11,103 nucleotides of DNA from Spirochaetaceae bacterium. GTDB taxonomy: Bacteria > Spirochaetota > Spirochaetia > DSM-27196 > SLST01. Positions 1 to 7,056 of the stretch are shown piece after piece. Location: positions 1 through 11,103 of the forward strand of contig SKVA01000363.1 of assembly GCA_007129695.1 (NCBI GenBank). Direction: 5' to 3'. Below the pieces are notes generated by a model. The model was given only the letters and a program-made list of their open reading frames with translations, searched no databases and was not told where the DNA came from. The first letter of the stretch is position 1. Every line of letters starts with the position of its first letter. Position numbers and translations under genes: made by a program.

Positions 1-170
1 CAGCGCCTGATCCGCTCCTGAATCGTGCCGATAGTTTCCGACAGCGACGCGTTGAACGCCGGGTCGGCCTGGAGAATATGGTAGGCAAGCCGGGTCGCGC
101 TCTTCGCGCCGATTCCCGGAAGGCGCGACAGCTGTTTTATCAGATCGGCGAGCGCGTCACCGGTTGTCAC
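1..170 (-). CDS. recR: Recombination mediator RecR, N-terminal part (cut by window edge)
   Basis: RecR forms a DNA-clamp-like ring and works with RecO (and RecF) to load RecA at single-strand gaps. Reading the minus strand from a GTG at 170 gives about 56 residues with the family's opening helix-hairpin-helix: LIKQLSRLPGIGAKSATRLA, followed by YHIL. The zinc finger and Toprim domain lie beyond the left edge. The GTG start overlaps the ebfC stop (TGA at 169-167), so the two are probably translationally coupled. A GGTGGA Shine-Dalgarno-like run at 181-176 lies five bases upstream. The order dnaX-ebfC-recR is widely conserved in bacteria and supports the call. The identification is firm; only the missing C-terminus is unseen. 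Confidence 0.93.
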   Translation of the reverse strand, partial: MTTGDALADLIKQLSRLPGIGAKSATRLAYHILQADPAFNASLSETIGTIQERIRR

Positions 171-490
171 TCCGGTCCACCGAAGAGGTTGGTCGGCAGG
201 TTCAGTCCTCCGGTCATCGAGCTCATCTGCTGCTGGATCTGCTCCCTGATCTTGAACACCGCGTCGCTGATCGCCGCGCGAACCAGATCCTGTAGCATCT
301 CAACATCGTCGGGATCGACCGCCTCAGGTGATATCTTCACGTCGGTGACGATGAACTCGCCTGTCATCTGGACGGTCACCATGTCACCGCCGGCCGTGCC
401 GACCGCGACAAGCTCCTTGAGCCGTGACTGCGCTTCGCTCATCCGGCTCTGCAGCTGCTGAACGTTCTTCATGAGATCCATCGGGTTCAT
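167..490 (-). CDS. ebfC: YbaB/EbfC family nucleoid-associated protein
   Basis: This 107-residue protein has the usual length and pattern of the YbaB/EbfC family, small dimeric DNA-binding proteins that coat the nucleoid. It opens with a methionine- and glutamine-rich helix (MNPMDLMKNVQQLQSRMSEA), followed by a beta-hairpin region with the family's GGDMVTVQMTGEF pattern and a C-terminal helix ending in a flexible Gly/Pro tail. The ATG at 490-488 overlaps the dnaX stop (ATGA), with a GAGGTGG ribosome binding site at 507-501. Its stop overlaps the recR start. It sits between dnaX and recR as in many bacteria. Whether it acts in recombination, replication or global regulation here cannot be read from the sequence. 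Confidence 0.94.
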   Translation of the reverse strand: MNPMDLMKNVQQLQSRMSEAQSRLKELVAVGTAGGDMVTVQMTGEFIVTDVKISPEAVDPDDVEMLQDLVRAAISDAVFKIREQIQQQMSSMTGGLNLPTNLFGGPE

Positions 491-2139
491 TCGCTACCAT
501 CCACCTCTTCGCCGCGGAACACACGCTTGACCATCTCTACCTGTTCGTCGGTTCCGCGGGGAGCGTCACCGTCGCCGTCGGCGGGAGCGTCGACCTTCAC
601 GCGTACCAGAACCGGTCGCCCGAGCACTTCGGCTGCGGCGTTCCGGATGACCTCTTCCTCGCCCCGGGCTGCGTTCGCCGGGTACTCGCTGTCAAAGATA
701 ACAAAGAGCTCGCTGTCGACAAGTCGCCACCGAACCGCTCGCTCGAGCGCGGTACTCAGCGCGAGCCGCGTCGGACGGATTCGAAGGATGATGTCGGCCG
801 CCTCCGCCGACTGAAGCCCCGTCGCCGGCGGTGGCGCTACGTGATGATCCTCGGCCTCGTCGTTGAACACGGCGCCGCGGGCGGGCATTGCGCCGGTTGA
901 CCCCGGGGCATCGGCCGGCGATCCGTTTGCCGCAGCGCCCGACCGTACGGTCGCGGGCGTCGCGTGGCCGCGCGCGTGTGACGCACCGCCGTTTCCCCCG
1001 CCCAGCGACTCGCGGAGCTCCTGCATCCCCTGCAGGATGTCCTTGGACGACAGGTAGTCGCGAAGCCCACCGAGCTTGCTCAGCACCAGCTCCAGGTCGA
1101 ATCGCTGGTTCATGCTGTAGCGGATCGCGCGATAGAGCGACAGACAGAGTTCGAGCGCGTGCTCGACCTGCGTGTCGGTGAGCGTCTTCAGCATCTTCCC
1201 GCTGAATCGATCGGGGCTGTAGCCCAGGATCGACTCCTTGTGAATGCCTTTCTGGATGAACAGGATACTGCGAAAGTACTCGGCCAGGTCGATCGTGAAC
1301 TGCTCCACGGATACGCCGCGCGAGAGCACGTCCTCGGTAAGCTCGACGATCGCGTGCCCGTCGCCCGCGGCGATCGCGTCGGCGATCGAGTTGAGGTACT
1401 CCAACCCTACCAGTCCAAGCTTGTCGCGGAGCTTCTCCAGCGTGATATGCCCGTCAGAGAAACTCAGAACCTGGTCAAACAGCGTGTACGCATCGCGGAG
1501 GCTGCCGGTCGATTCCTTCGCGATCCAGAACAGCGCGTCATCGTCGGCCTGGACCGCCATCTCTCCGGCCACCGCCGCGAGCATTCGCTTCACATCGTCG
1601 ACCGGAATGAGGCGGAACGTGAACTGCTGACAGCGGCTGCGGATCGTCGCCGGCACCTTGTGGATCTCCGTCGTTGCGAAGATGAACACGATGTAGGGCG
1701 GTGGTTCTTCGATCGTCTTCAGCAGCGCGTTGAACGCGCTGTTGCTGAGCATGTGGACTTCGTCGATGATATAGATCTTGTAGCGCGAGGTCGTCGGGGC
1801 GAAGAGCACCTCGTCCTTGATCTGACGGACGTCGTTGACCGACGTGTTCGACGCACCGTCGATTTCGATCACATCGATCGCGGTTCCACGCGCGATCTCT
1901 TCGCTACCGGGGTAATCGTCGCACCCTTCGGCGTCGGGACCGTTCGGGCAGTTGAGCGCGCGCGCAAGAATCCGTGCGGCCGACGTCTTGCCGACGCCGC
2001 GCGGGCCCGAGAACAGGTACGCGTGCGCGATGCGTCCCGACTTGAGACTGTTCCTGAGGCTCGCGACCACGAACTCCTGACCCACCAACGAGTCAAATGT
2101 TCGAGGCCGTTTTCTGGTCGCGGTTACCTCGTAGTTCAT
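487..2139 (-). CDS. dnaX: DNA polymerase III subunit gamma/tau
   Basis: DnaX is the ATPase of the clamp loader that puts the beta sliding clamp on DNA. The 550-residue product starts MNYEVTATRKRPRTF. It has a Walker A motif (GPRGVGKTS, 45-53), a Walker B-type motif (IIDEVHML), the NALLKTIEEPP segment, the ATTEIHKVPATIRSRCQQF sensor/arginine-finger region, a Gly/Ala-rich linker and a C-terminal tau-like domain. I chose the ATG at 2139 over a longer open frame from 2244 because homology begins there, a GGAGAGG site lies upstream (2155-2149), and the longer frame would run through the SRP RNA. The zinc module is unusual: C64 and C73 remain, but the third and fourth positions are Y76 and S79. I saw no A- or T-rich slippery run that would suggest a frameshifted gamma form. 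The stop overlaps the ebfC start. Confidence 0.96.
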   Translation of the reverse strand: MNYEVTATRKRPRTFDSLVGQEFVVASLRNSLKSGRIAHAYLFSGPRGVGKTSAARILARALNCPNGPDAEGCDDYPGSEEIARGTAIDVIEIDGASNTSVNDVRQIKDEVLFAPTTSRYKIYIIDEVHMLSNSAFNALLKTIEEPPPYIVFIFATTEIHKVPATIRSRCQQFTFRLIPVDDVKRMLAAVAGEMAVQADDDALFWIAKESTGSLRDAYTLFDQVLSFSDGHITLEKLRDKLGLVGLEYLNSIADAIAAGDGHAIVELTEDVLSRGVSVEQFTIDLAEYFRSILFIQKGIHKESILGYSPDRFSGKMLKTLTDTQVEHALELCLSLYRAIRYSMNQRFDLELVLSKLGGLRDYLSSKDILQGMQELRESLGGGNGGASHARGHATPATVRSGAAANGSPADAPGSTGAMPARGAVFNDEAEDHHVAPPPATGLQSAEAADIILRIRPTRLALSTALERAVRWRLVDSELFVIFDSEYPANAARGEEEVIRNAAAEVLGRPVLVRVKVDAPADGDGDAPRGTDEQVEMVKRVFRGEEVDGSE

Positions 2140-2140
2140 G

Positions 2141-2157
2141 AAAGAAAACCTCTCCAG
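2141..2157 (-). promoter_or_regulatory. dnaX ribosome binding site inside the SRP RNA closing stem
   Basis: On the minus strand CTGGAGAGG (2157-2149) is both the 3' arm of the SRP RNA closing helix and the only good Shine-Dalgarno sequence for the dnaX ATG at 2139. The following TTTTCTTT makes the folded stem look like a terminator ending two bases before the start codon. Folding as mature SRP RNA would hide the dnaX site or end transcription; read-through or an alternative fold would be needed to translate dnaX. The pairing is seen in the sequence; the regulatory meaning is inferred. Confidence 0.6.
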
Positions 2158-2268
2158 ATAGCCAAGCACACCGCGGCGCCCTGACCGGTCGCTTACCGCT
2201 GCTTCCTTCCGGACCTGACGGGGTTCGGCGATAGCCAGTCGCACGGGACCCAGCCATGCTGGAGAGGC
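2141..2268 (-). ncRNA. ffs: Small (4.5S-type) signal recognition particle RNA
   Basis: The SRP RNA binds Ffh and targets nascent membrane proteins to the translocon. The minus strand carries the near-invariant apical hairpin with the asymmetric loop, GTCAGGTCCGGAAGGAAGCA; the GGAA tetraloop is at 2210-2207. Flanking segments pair as a long rod, for example GACTGG with CCGGTC. The ends close with nine perfect pairs, CCTCTCCAG (2267-2259) against CTGGAGAGG (2157-2149). A U-rich run (TTTTCTTT, 2148-2141) follows, resembling an intrinsic terminator. A length near 120 nt without an Alu domain fits the short bacterial form. It lies between tRNA-Ser(GGA) and dnaX. Exact 5' and 3' ends are inferred from pairing. 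Confidence 0.92.
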
Positions 2269-2271
2269 GAG

Positions 2272-2358
2272 CGGAGAGAGAGGGATTCGAACCCTCGGTA
2301 CGCGTCAACGCACACACGCTTTCCAAGCGTGCGCCTTAAGCCACTCGGCCATCTCTCC
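2272..2358 (-). tRNA. tRNA-Ser (anticodon GGA)
   Basis: This 87-nt class II tRNA reads GGAGAGA at its 5' end, pairing with TCTCTCC (2279-2273) and leaving discriminator G at 2272. The anticodon stem CACGC/GCGTG encloses loop TTGGAAA, giving anticodon GGA (2324-2322), which reads UCC/UCU. A long variable arm (GTGCG pairing with CGTAC) and T-arm GAGGG-TTCGAAT-CCCTC are present, all typical of serine tRNAs. The 3' CCA is not encoded. It is the second gene of the operon, with the SRP RNA starting within about five bases downstream, so maturation must involve cleavage of a shared precursor. Confidence 0.95.
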
Positions 2359-2361
2359 AAC

Positions 2362-2377
2362 GTCCCGACGCCGGGAC
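2362..2377 (-). other. Small perfect hairpin between the two tRNA-Ser genes
   Basis: The 26-base spacer between the tRNAs contains GTCCCG and CGGGAC separated by four bases, a perfect 6-bp hairpin on either strand. No T-run follows, so it is not a convincing terminator. A processing signal or stabilising spacer in the tRNA precursor is possible, but this is inference. Confidence 0.45.
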
Positions 2378-2379
2378 AA

Positions 2380-2472
<93 letters not shown>

Positions 2473-2483
2473 GAATCTGAATC

Positions 2484-2512
2484 AGTGTACTGAAAGCGGC
2501 GGGCCTTATCAA
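2484..2512 (-). promoter_or_regulatory. Sigma70-type promoter of the tRNA-Ser/ffs/dnaX operon
   Basis: The minus strand shows TTGATA (2512-2507, 5 of 6 consensus bases) and TACACT (2489-2484, 4 of 6) with the optimal 17-bp spacer. The -10 box ends eleven bases before the tRNA-Ser(CGA) 5' end, leaving room for a few-nucleotide leader. No other good promoter is evident before dnaX, so this probably drives both tRNAs, the SRP RNA and dnaX-ebfC-recR. Predicted from sequence only. Confidence 0.7.
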
Positions 2513-2582
2513 TACGACCGAAGTGGTGCCGATTTTGTTGATTCAGCGCGCCTTTTGCGCCATGCTGGGTCAGGGGGATCCC

Positions 2583-3134
2583 ATGGAAGTGACGTGCCTT
2601 TCGGTGCCGAGCCCGCGCTCGTACCTCCTGTGCTACGGCGTCGCGGACGTCGAAAACCGCGGCTTCGCGACCGACTACCGCGGAACGCTCTACATTCACT
2701 CCACTGGTCGCTACGCGTTCGCCGGCATGCCTGACATGTCGGCATACCCGACGCCGGTCATCCGCGAGTTCGACCGGTTGATCGCCGCGGTCGCCGACCT
2801 TGAAGAGGAGTGCCGCTACCTATCGATACCGGAGCAAGGTGTGCGCGTCACACTGAAGAACGAGTACGAGCAGACCGACGCGACGGTCGCCGAGTACGCG
2901 CTCCTGTCTGACGTGTACACGGCGTACCGCAAGGATCCTCACCAGCCGTTCTTCCACGTGAAGTCGATCGTCGGTACGGTCGACCTGGTCGATATCGTGA
3001 CCGACGCGCGATCGCCGTGGGCCGAAAAGGGTTACAACCACTGGATCCTGGAGAACCCGGTGCTGTTCAGCGAGCCGTTCACCGGGATCTCGATCAGCCG
3101 CACCGGGCTCTGGAAGCACGAGCTTCCGCTGTAG
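2583..3134 (+). CDS. ASCH-domain (PUA-like fold) protein
   Basis: This 183-residue protein has ASCH hallmarks: VENRGFATDYRGTLYIHS (residues 23-40), where ENR plus RGxLYIH is the family signature, and a closing HWILENP...GLW pattern (153-177). ASCH domains are beta-barrels related to PUA; known members bind RNA or act as nucleases or amidohydrolases on modified nucleosides, so the activity here is open. I chose the ATG at 2583 over in-frame starts at 2523 (GTG) and 2562 because an AGGGGG site lies at 2572-2577 and homology begins there. It is longer than minimal ASCH proteins, with an acidic insert around residues 65-110. It is divergent from the tRNA operon, with about 110 bases between them, and lies 49 bases before the next cluster. 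Confidence 0.8.
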   Translation: MEVTCLSVPSPRSYLLCYGVADVENRGFATDYRGTLYIHSTGRYAFAGMPDMSAYPTPVIREFDRLIAAVADLEEECRYLSIPEQGVRVTLKNEYEQTDATVAEYALLSDVYTAYRKDPHQPFFHVKSIVGTVDLVDIVTDARSPWAEKGYNHWILENPVLFSEPFTGISISRTGLWKHELPL

Positions 3135-3172
3135 CGCAGGCTGCAGGCGTGGCGCGTTCCCGCGTTCGGGTG

Positions 3173-3178
3173 TACACT
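3173..3178 (+). promoter_or_regulatory. Candidate -10 box just before the URO-D-like gene
   Basis: TACACT, the same hexamer as the tRNA operon -10 box, ends five bases before the ATG at 3184. A start six bases downstream would begin at the A of that ATG, giving a leaderless mRNA. This would fit the absence of a good ribosome binding site there. No good -35 box is present at 17 bp, so confidence is low. Confidence 0.3.
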
Positions 3179-3183
3179 GCGGC

Positions 3184-4257
3184 ATGACATCGATCGAACG
3201 AATCTCGAGCATTCTCAAACGGCAGCCGGTGGACCGGATAGGGCTCTTCGAGCACTTCTGGGGTGACACGCGCAAGAAGTGGGAGGCCGACGGTCACCTT
3301 CGTCAGGACGAGGATCCGCACGACCACTTCGGGTACGACCTGCAGAACTGCTGGCCGTTCAGCTACGTGGCCGATCTGGACTTCGTCCCGCAGGTCATCG
3401 AAGAAACCGACGAAACGATCCTGACCCGCGACGGGAACGGCGCGCTGCTCCGGCGGCACAAGCTGCACGACGCCACGCCCGAACACGTCGGGTTCGCGGT
3501 CACCGAACGCAAGAGCTGGACCGAACTGGTCAAACCGAAACTGACGCCCGATCGTCGGCGGATCAACTTCGACGCGTACCGGAAAGCGCGCGACGCCGCG
3601 CGAGCGGCGGACCGCTTCTTCTGCTGGGCGGGCGTCAACGTGTTCGAACAGATGCATCCGGTCTGCGGGCACGAACACATGCTCGTCGGAATGGCTCTGG
3701 ACCCCGACTGGGTCCGCGAGATGGCGCAGACGTACGCCGAGCTCAACATCGCGCTCCAGGAGATCCTGTTCGCCGAAGAGGGCCTGCCCGACGGGATCTG
3801 GTTCTACGAGGACATGGGTTTCAAGGAGCGGCCGTTCATGTCGCCCGCCATGTATCGCGAGATCATCCAGCCGTACCACAAGCTGACGATCGACCACGCG
3901 AAGTCGCTCGGGCTTCCGGTAGTCATGCATTCGTGCGGGTTTGTCGAGCCGCTGATCCCCGGCATGGTTGAGGCGGGAGTCGACTGTCTTCAGGTGATCG
4001 AGGTCAAGGCGGGCATGGACCTGGTCAGGATTCACCGGACGTACGGCGACCGGCTGAGCCTGATGGGCGGCATCGACGTACGGACGCTCTACACGAACGA
4101 CCGCTCCGACGTCGATCGCGAGCTCGAGTCAAAGATACCGATCGTGAAACAGGGCTACGGCTACGTCGTGCACAGCGACCACTCGATCCCCGACACGGTC
4201 GACTACGACACGTACCGCTACTTCGTGAACCGCGCGCTCGAGCTCGGGACGTACTGA
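3184..4257 (+). CDS. Uroporphyrinogen decarboxylase (URO-D) family protein, not HemE
   Basis: The 357-residue sequence has the URO-D/MtaA/CmuA TIM-barrel pattern. It opens MTSIERISSILKRQPVDRIG, typical of the family. It contains YEDMGFKERPFMSPAMY (208-224) and the motif LPVVMHSCG (244-252) that in MtaA-type methyltransferases supplies His and Cys zinc ligands (H249, C251 here). It ends with GGIDVRTLY and GYVVHSDHSIP. The active-site RQAGR motif of true HemE is absent, so heme synthesis is unlikely. Where MtaA-type enzymes have a third, Cys zinc ligand, this protein appears to have His (H330 or H333). It probably heads a cluster with the MFS permease (22-base gap), glycosidase and hydrolase. 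Members of this subfamily often have no assigned reaction. Confidence 0.85.
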   Translation: MTSIERISSILKRQPVDRIGLFEHFWGDTRKKWEADGHLRQDEDPHDHFGYDLQNCWPFSYVADLDFVPQVIEETDETILTRDGNGALLRRHKLHDATPEHVGFAVTERKSWTELVKPKLTPDRRRINFDAYRKARDAARAADRFFCWAGVNVFEQMHPVCGHEHMLVGMALDPDWVREMAQTYAELNIALQEILFAEEGLPDGIWFYEDMGFKERPFMSPAMYREIIQPYHKLTIDHAKSLGLPVVMHSCGFVEPLIPGMVEAGVDCLQVIEVKAGMDLVRIHRTYGDRLSLMGGIDVRTLYTNDRSDVDRELESKIPIVKQGYGYVVHSDHSIPDTVDYDTYRYFVNRALELGTY

Positions 4258-4279
4258 CCGCGGGGGCGCGCAGACCGGT

Positions 4280-5473
4280 ATGCGTGACGATGCGTCCGCG
4301 CGGCAGATCGTAGCGCTCAACTTCGCGGCGATGGCGCAGCACGGGATCATCCTGCTCCTGGTCGGGCCGATGATTCCGAACATCATGGCGACCTTCGGTG
4401 TCGGCGAAAGCCTGGCGGGGCTGCTGCTGGCGATGGGTTCGCTCGGATTCGTGTCCGGACCGCTGTTCGCCGGAGCGATCATCGACCGCGTCGGAGTGCG
4501 CGCCGCGCTCGCGATCGGCTTCGGGATCGAACTCGTGATCCTTGGGATATACGGGCTGTCGCCGCTGTTCGCGATCGCGGTCGCGGCCCACTTCGTGCTG
4601 CTGTTCGGGTCATCGTTTATCGAGACATCGGCGAACGTGATGCCGACGCTCGCGGCGCTTCGCCGCCCTGCGCACGCGGTGATGAGCCTGGTGCATACGT
4701 TCTTCAGCGTCGGCGCGTTCGTGGGCCCCTTCCTGATCGGGCTCTACCTCCAGGCGACCGGCGAGTGGCGTCCGGTCATGTTCTTCGCGCTCGTGCCGAC
4801 CGGTGCGCTCCTGGCGTGGACGCTCATCACGCGCTTCCCGGCGCGGGCGGCGGACGGACGGGATCGGCGGCCATTCGCGAATCTGGGCGCGGTAATCGGG
4901 AAGCGGTACGTCGTGTTCGGCGCGCTGACGCTCATGCTCTACGTCGGAGCCGAGGTCGGACTTTCGAGCTGGGTCGTCTACTACCTGCAGCGGCAACTCG
5001 GCATGAGCGCGGTCGCCTCGGCATCGGGCCTGTCGATCCTGTGGATCTTCATCATGATCGGGCGCCTTGCGAACAGCGTCCTGGGAAACCGGATGTCGAG
5101 CCTGACGCTGGTCACCGCGTCGGGTATCGCGGGCGCGGTGGGTGTGCTACTGTTCCTGCTCGCGCGCGACGCGATCGCGGCGTACGCGCTCCTCGCGTGG
5201 ATCGGGCTCTGTCTGTCGGGGGTCTTTCCAAACGTGATGGGCGAACTCAACCGGCGCGACCCCGCGCTGACCGGAACGGTCACCGCGGTGATGGCGATGG
5301 GAGCGGCGATCGGTGCGGGCAGCTCGCAGTGGCTGGTCGGGTTTCTGGCCGAGCACGTATCGCTGTCGGTCGCGTTTGCTACGCCCGCGGGATTCCAGCT
5401 TCTGGTGGTGATCGCGTACCGGGCTGCGGTCCGCGCTGCAGGGCGCGACGCGGTCGGGGGCCCGCACCGATAG
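4280..5473 (+). CDS. Major facilitator superfamily permease
   Basis: The 397-residue product is strongly hydrophobic, with about twelve predicted membrane helices, the usual MFS number. The conserved MFS loop 2-3 motif appears as GAIIDRVGVRAALAIG around residues 72-87, and a less hydrophobic central stretch (RFPARAADGRDRRPF) separates the halves. Helix 5 carries a GAFVGPFLIG-type pattern. It most resembles sugar/organic-solute MFS members, but the substrate cannot be read from sequence. It sits between the URO-D-like gene and the glycosidase (38-base gap), which suggests that it imports, or less likely exports, the compound handled by those enzymes. The ribosome binding site before the ATG is weak, so translation may depend partly on the upstream gene. 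Confidence 0.88.
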   Translation: MRDDASARQIVALNFAAMAQHGIILLLVGPMIPNIMATFGVGESLAGLLLAMGSLGFVSGPLFAGAIIDRVGVRAALAIGFGIELVILGIYGLSPLFAIAVAAHFVLLFGSSFIETSANVMPTLAALRRPAHAVMSLVHTFFSVGAFVGPFLIGLYLQATGEWRPVMFFALVPTGALLAWTLITRFPARAADGRDRRPFANLGAVIGKRYVVFGALTLMLYVGAEVGLSSWVVYYLQRQLGMSAVASASGLSILWIFIMIGRLANSVLGNRMSSLTLVTASGIAGAVGVLLFLLARDAIAAYALLAWIGLCLSGVFPNVMGELNRRDPALTGTVTAVMAMGAAIGAGSSQWLVGFLAEHVSLSVAFATPAGFQLLVVIAYRAAVRAAGRDAVGGPHR

Positions 5474-5511
5474 CCTGCCAATGTAAGGTGACGCAAACAC
5501 AGGGGGGAGAA

Positions 5512-7056
5512 ATGGTTCCTGTATCGAGTGATCTGCGGCCGCACATCGAGGTAGTCGACGGACGTCGAGTACTGTTCGTCGACGGGCTCCCGTTCACGAC
5601 GCTGACGGTCGAAATACCGTGGAAGCGGTCGGTGTACGGGCGGTACAAAGAAACTATGGGCGGGTACGACTACCTCTACCCGGGCGCGAAGCAACTGGGC
5701 CTGAACGCGCTCAAGGTGCCGGTCAAGTGGTCGCAGGTGGAAACGGGTCCCGGGGAGTACGATTTCTCCTACGTCGATCACGCGATCGATACCGCGCGGG
5801 CGGCGGGGCTCAGGCTCGTACTCGGATGGTTCGGGCACTACGCGTCGGGCGACGGGTCGCTCTACCGCAACCTGACGACCGAGCTCTTCGCTCCGATGTA
5901 CGTCGTCGAAGATGCAACGACCTATCCGCGCGCGGTCGACGCGCACGGCGTGGCACACCACAACTCGGCGTCGTACGCGTACCCGCGCATCGTCGAACGA
6001 GAGACCGCCGCGTTCACAGCGTTCATGCGGCACATCCGCGAGCGCGATGAAGGCACGTACACGGTACTGATGATCCAGGTAGAGAACGAGATCGCGACGT
6101 TCGGGCTGCTCCGGCAGGACCGGTCGATGTGGCGCGATCACTCGCCCGCGGCAAACGAGCTGTTTGCCGAATGGAAGCTCGACGACCTTGCATTCAGCGC
6201 ACGGCTGTTCGCGCGCAACTGGCTGCGCCCGCTCACCGACGCCGGGAAGGCCGAGTATTCGCTCCCGTTCCTCTGCAACTTCGTCGGAGGAACGCTCGCG
6301 CCGCACATCGTCGGCGGGTCGCCCGGCGAAGACGTCGCGACGTATCTGGCCGAGTGTCCCGCGATCGACTTCGTGGGGCTCAACCTCTACGTCGGCAACG
6401 ACGTGAGCGTCGCCGACTTCCGCGCGAATCTGGACCAGTACCGCGTCGATCGCAACATGGTCTGCATCACGGAGACGAACAGCGACTCGGGGCCGGTGCT
6501 CCCGCGCCTGTGCTTCGACTCGATCGCGCGCTACGGCTCGCCGATCATCGCGCCGTGGGCGCTCGACATATCGTACCCGAACGCGCACGAGCCGTACGTG
6601 CTCCCCGACGGGACCCCGGCACACGGAGCGGCGGCGCTGCACGAGACGTACCACGCGGTGAGTCTGGCCGCGGCTCCGATAGCCTTGTATGGCGGCAGCG
6701 ACCGGATCGCCGCGATCGTCCCGCCGCGCCCCGACACGCCGCACTCCGGCACGACGAGCGTCGCCGGTGATGAGGTGCGCTTCTCGTGCGCGGCCGACGG
6801 ACGGCTGCTGGTGGTCCATCCGTCGCCGGGAGAGTACCTGGTGGTCGGGTGCCGTGGCAGCATCACGATCCCGACCGCCGCGGCGGTGTGGCCGGCGTGC
6901 CGCGGTATCCGCGCGCAGTCGGGCCACTACGACGGCACCGAATGGATCGCGACCGGAGAGCCCGAGTGGTTCACGTTCGACCAGACCGCGCGGACCGTGT
7001 CGGTCAGCCTGGCGGGACCCGCGGCAGTGCGACTGACGATACCGGAGGCGACATGA
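5512..7056 (+). CDS. Clan GH-A glycoside hydrolase, GH35-like (probable beta-glycosidase)
   Basis: The 514-residue protein is a TIM-barrel retaining glycosidase. LMIQVENEIATFG (186-198) matches the GH35 acid/base signature, with E193 the likely proton donor. CITETNSDSG (318-327) supplies the likely nucleophile E321 at the end of strand 7. LNALKVPVKWSQVE and LRLVLGWFGHYASGDG match GH35/DUF5597-type proteins. Residues from about 400 on form a probable beta-sandwich. I chose the ATG at 5512 over a longer open frame from 4765 because AGGGGGGAG lies at 5501-5509 and the extension overlaps the MFS gene. There is no signal peptide, so it acts in the cytoplasm on an imported glycoside. The stop overlaps the next start (ATGA). 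Beta-galactosidase is a reasonable guess, but the sugar is not determined. Confidence 0.85.
   Translation: MVPVSSDLRPHIEVVDGRRVLFVDGLPFTTLTVEIPWKRSVYGRYKETMGGYDYLYPGAKQLGLNALKVPVKWSQVETGPGEYDFSYVDHAIDTARAAGLRLVLGWFGHYASGDGSLYRNLTTELFAPMYVVEDATTYPRAVDAHGVAHHNSASYAYPRIVERETAAFTAFMRHIRERDEGTYTVLMIQVENEIATFGLLRQDRSMWRDHSPAANELFAEWKLDDLAFSARLFARNWLRPLTDAGKAEYSLPFLCNFVGGTLAPHIVGGSPGEDVATYLAECPAIDFVGLNLYVGNDVSVADFRANLDQYRVDRNMVCITETNSDSGPVLPRLCFDSIARYGSPIIAPWALDISYPNAHEPYVLPDGTPAHGAAALHETYHAVSLAAAPIALYGGSDRIAAIVPPRPDTPHSGTTSVAGDEVRFSCAADGRLLVVHPSPGEYLVVGCRGSITIPTAAAVWPACRGIRAQSGHYDGTEWIATGEPEWFTFDQTARTVSVSLAGPAAVRLTIPEAT

Noticed and set aside
487..2139. Programmed frameshift in dnaX giving a short gamma form
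   Set aside because: I saw no A- or T-rich slippery run of the kind used in known dnaX frameshifts.
1159..2184. 341-residue plus-strand frame opposite dnaX
   Set aside because: It is an antisense shadow of dnaX and runs into the SRP RNA; no motif is present.
2140..2244. Upstream extension of dnaX to a start at 2244 (585 residues)
   Set aside because: The extra 35 codons run through the SRP RNA, and DnaX homology begins at the ATG at 2139, which has its own ribosome binding site.
3094..4035. 313-residue minus-strand frame opposite the URO-D-like gene
   Set aside because: Shadow of a clearly homologous plus-strand gene, with His/Arg/Val-rich composition.
4765..5511. Long N-terminal extension of the glycosidase frame
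   Set aside because: It lies wholly in the MFS gene in another frame, reads as Arg/Gly-rich low-complexity protein, and a strong ribosome binding site precedes the ATG at 5512.
4981..6927. 648-residue open frame on the minus strand opposite the MFS and glycosidase genes
   Set aside because: Its very Arg-rich composition with no recognisable motif is typical of the antisense shadow of a GC-rich gene.
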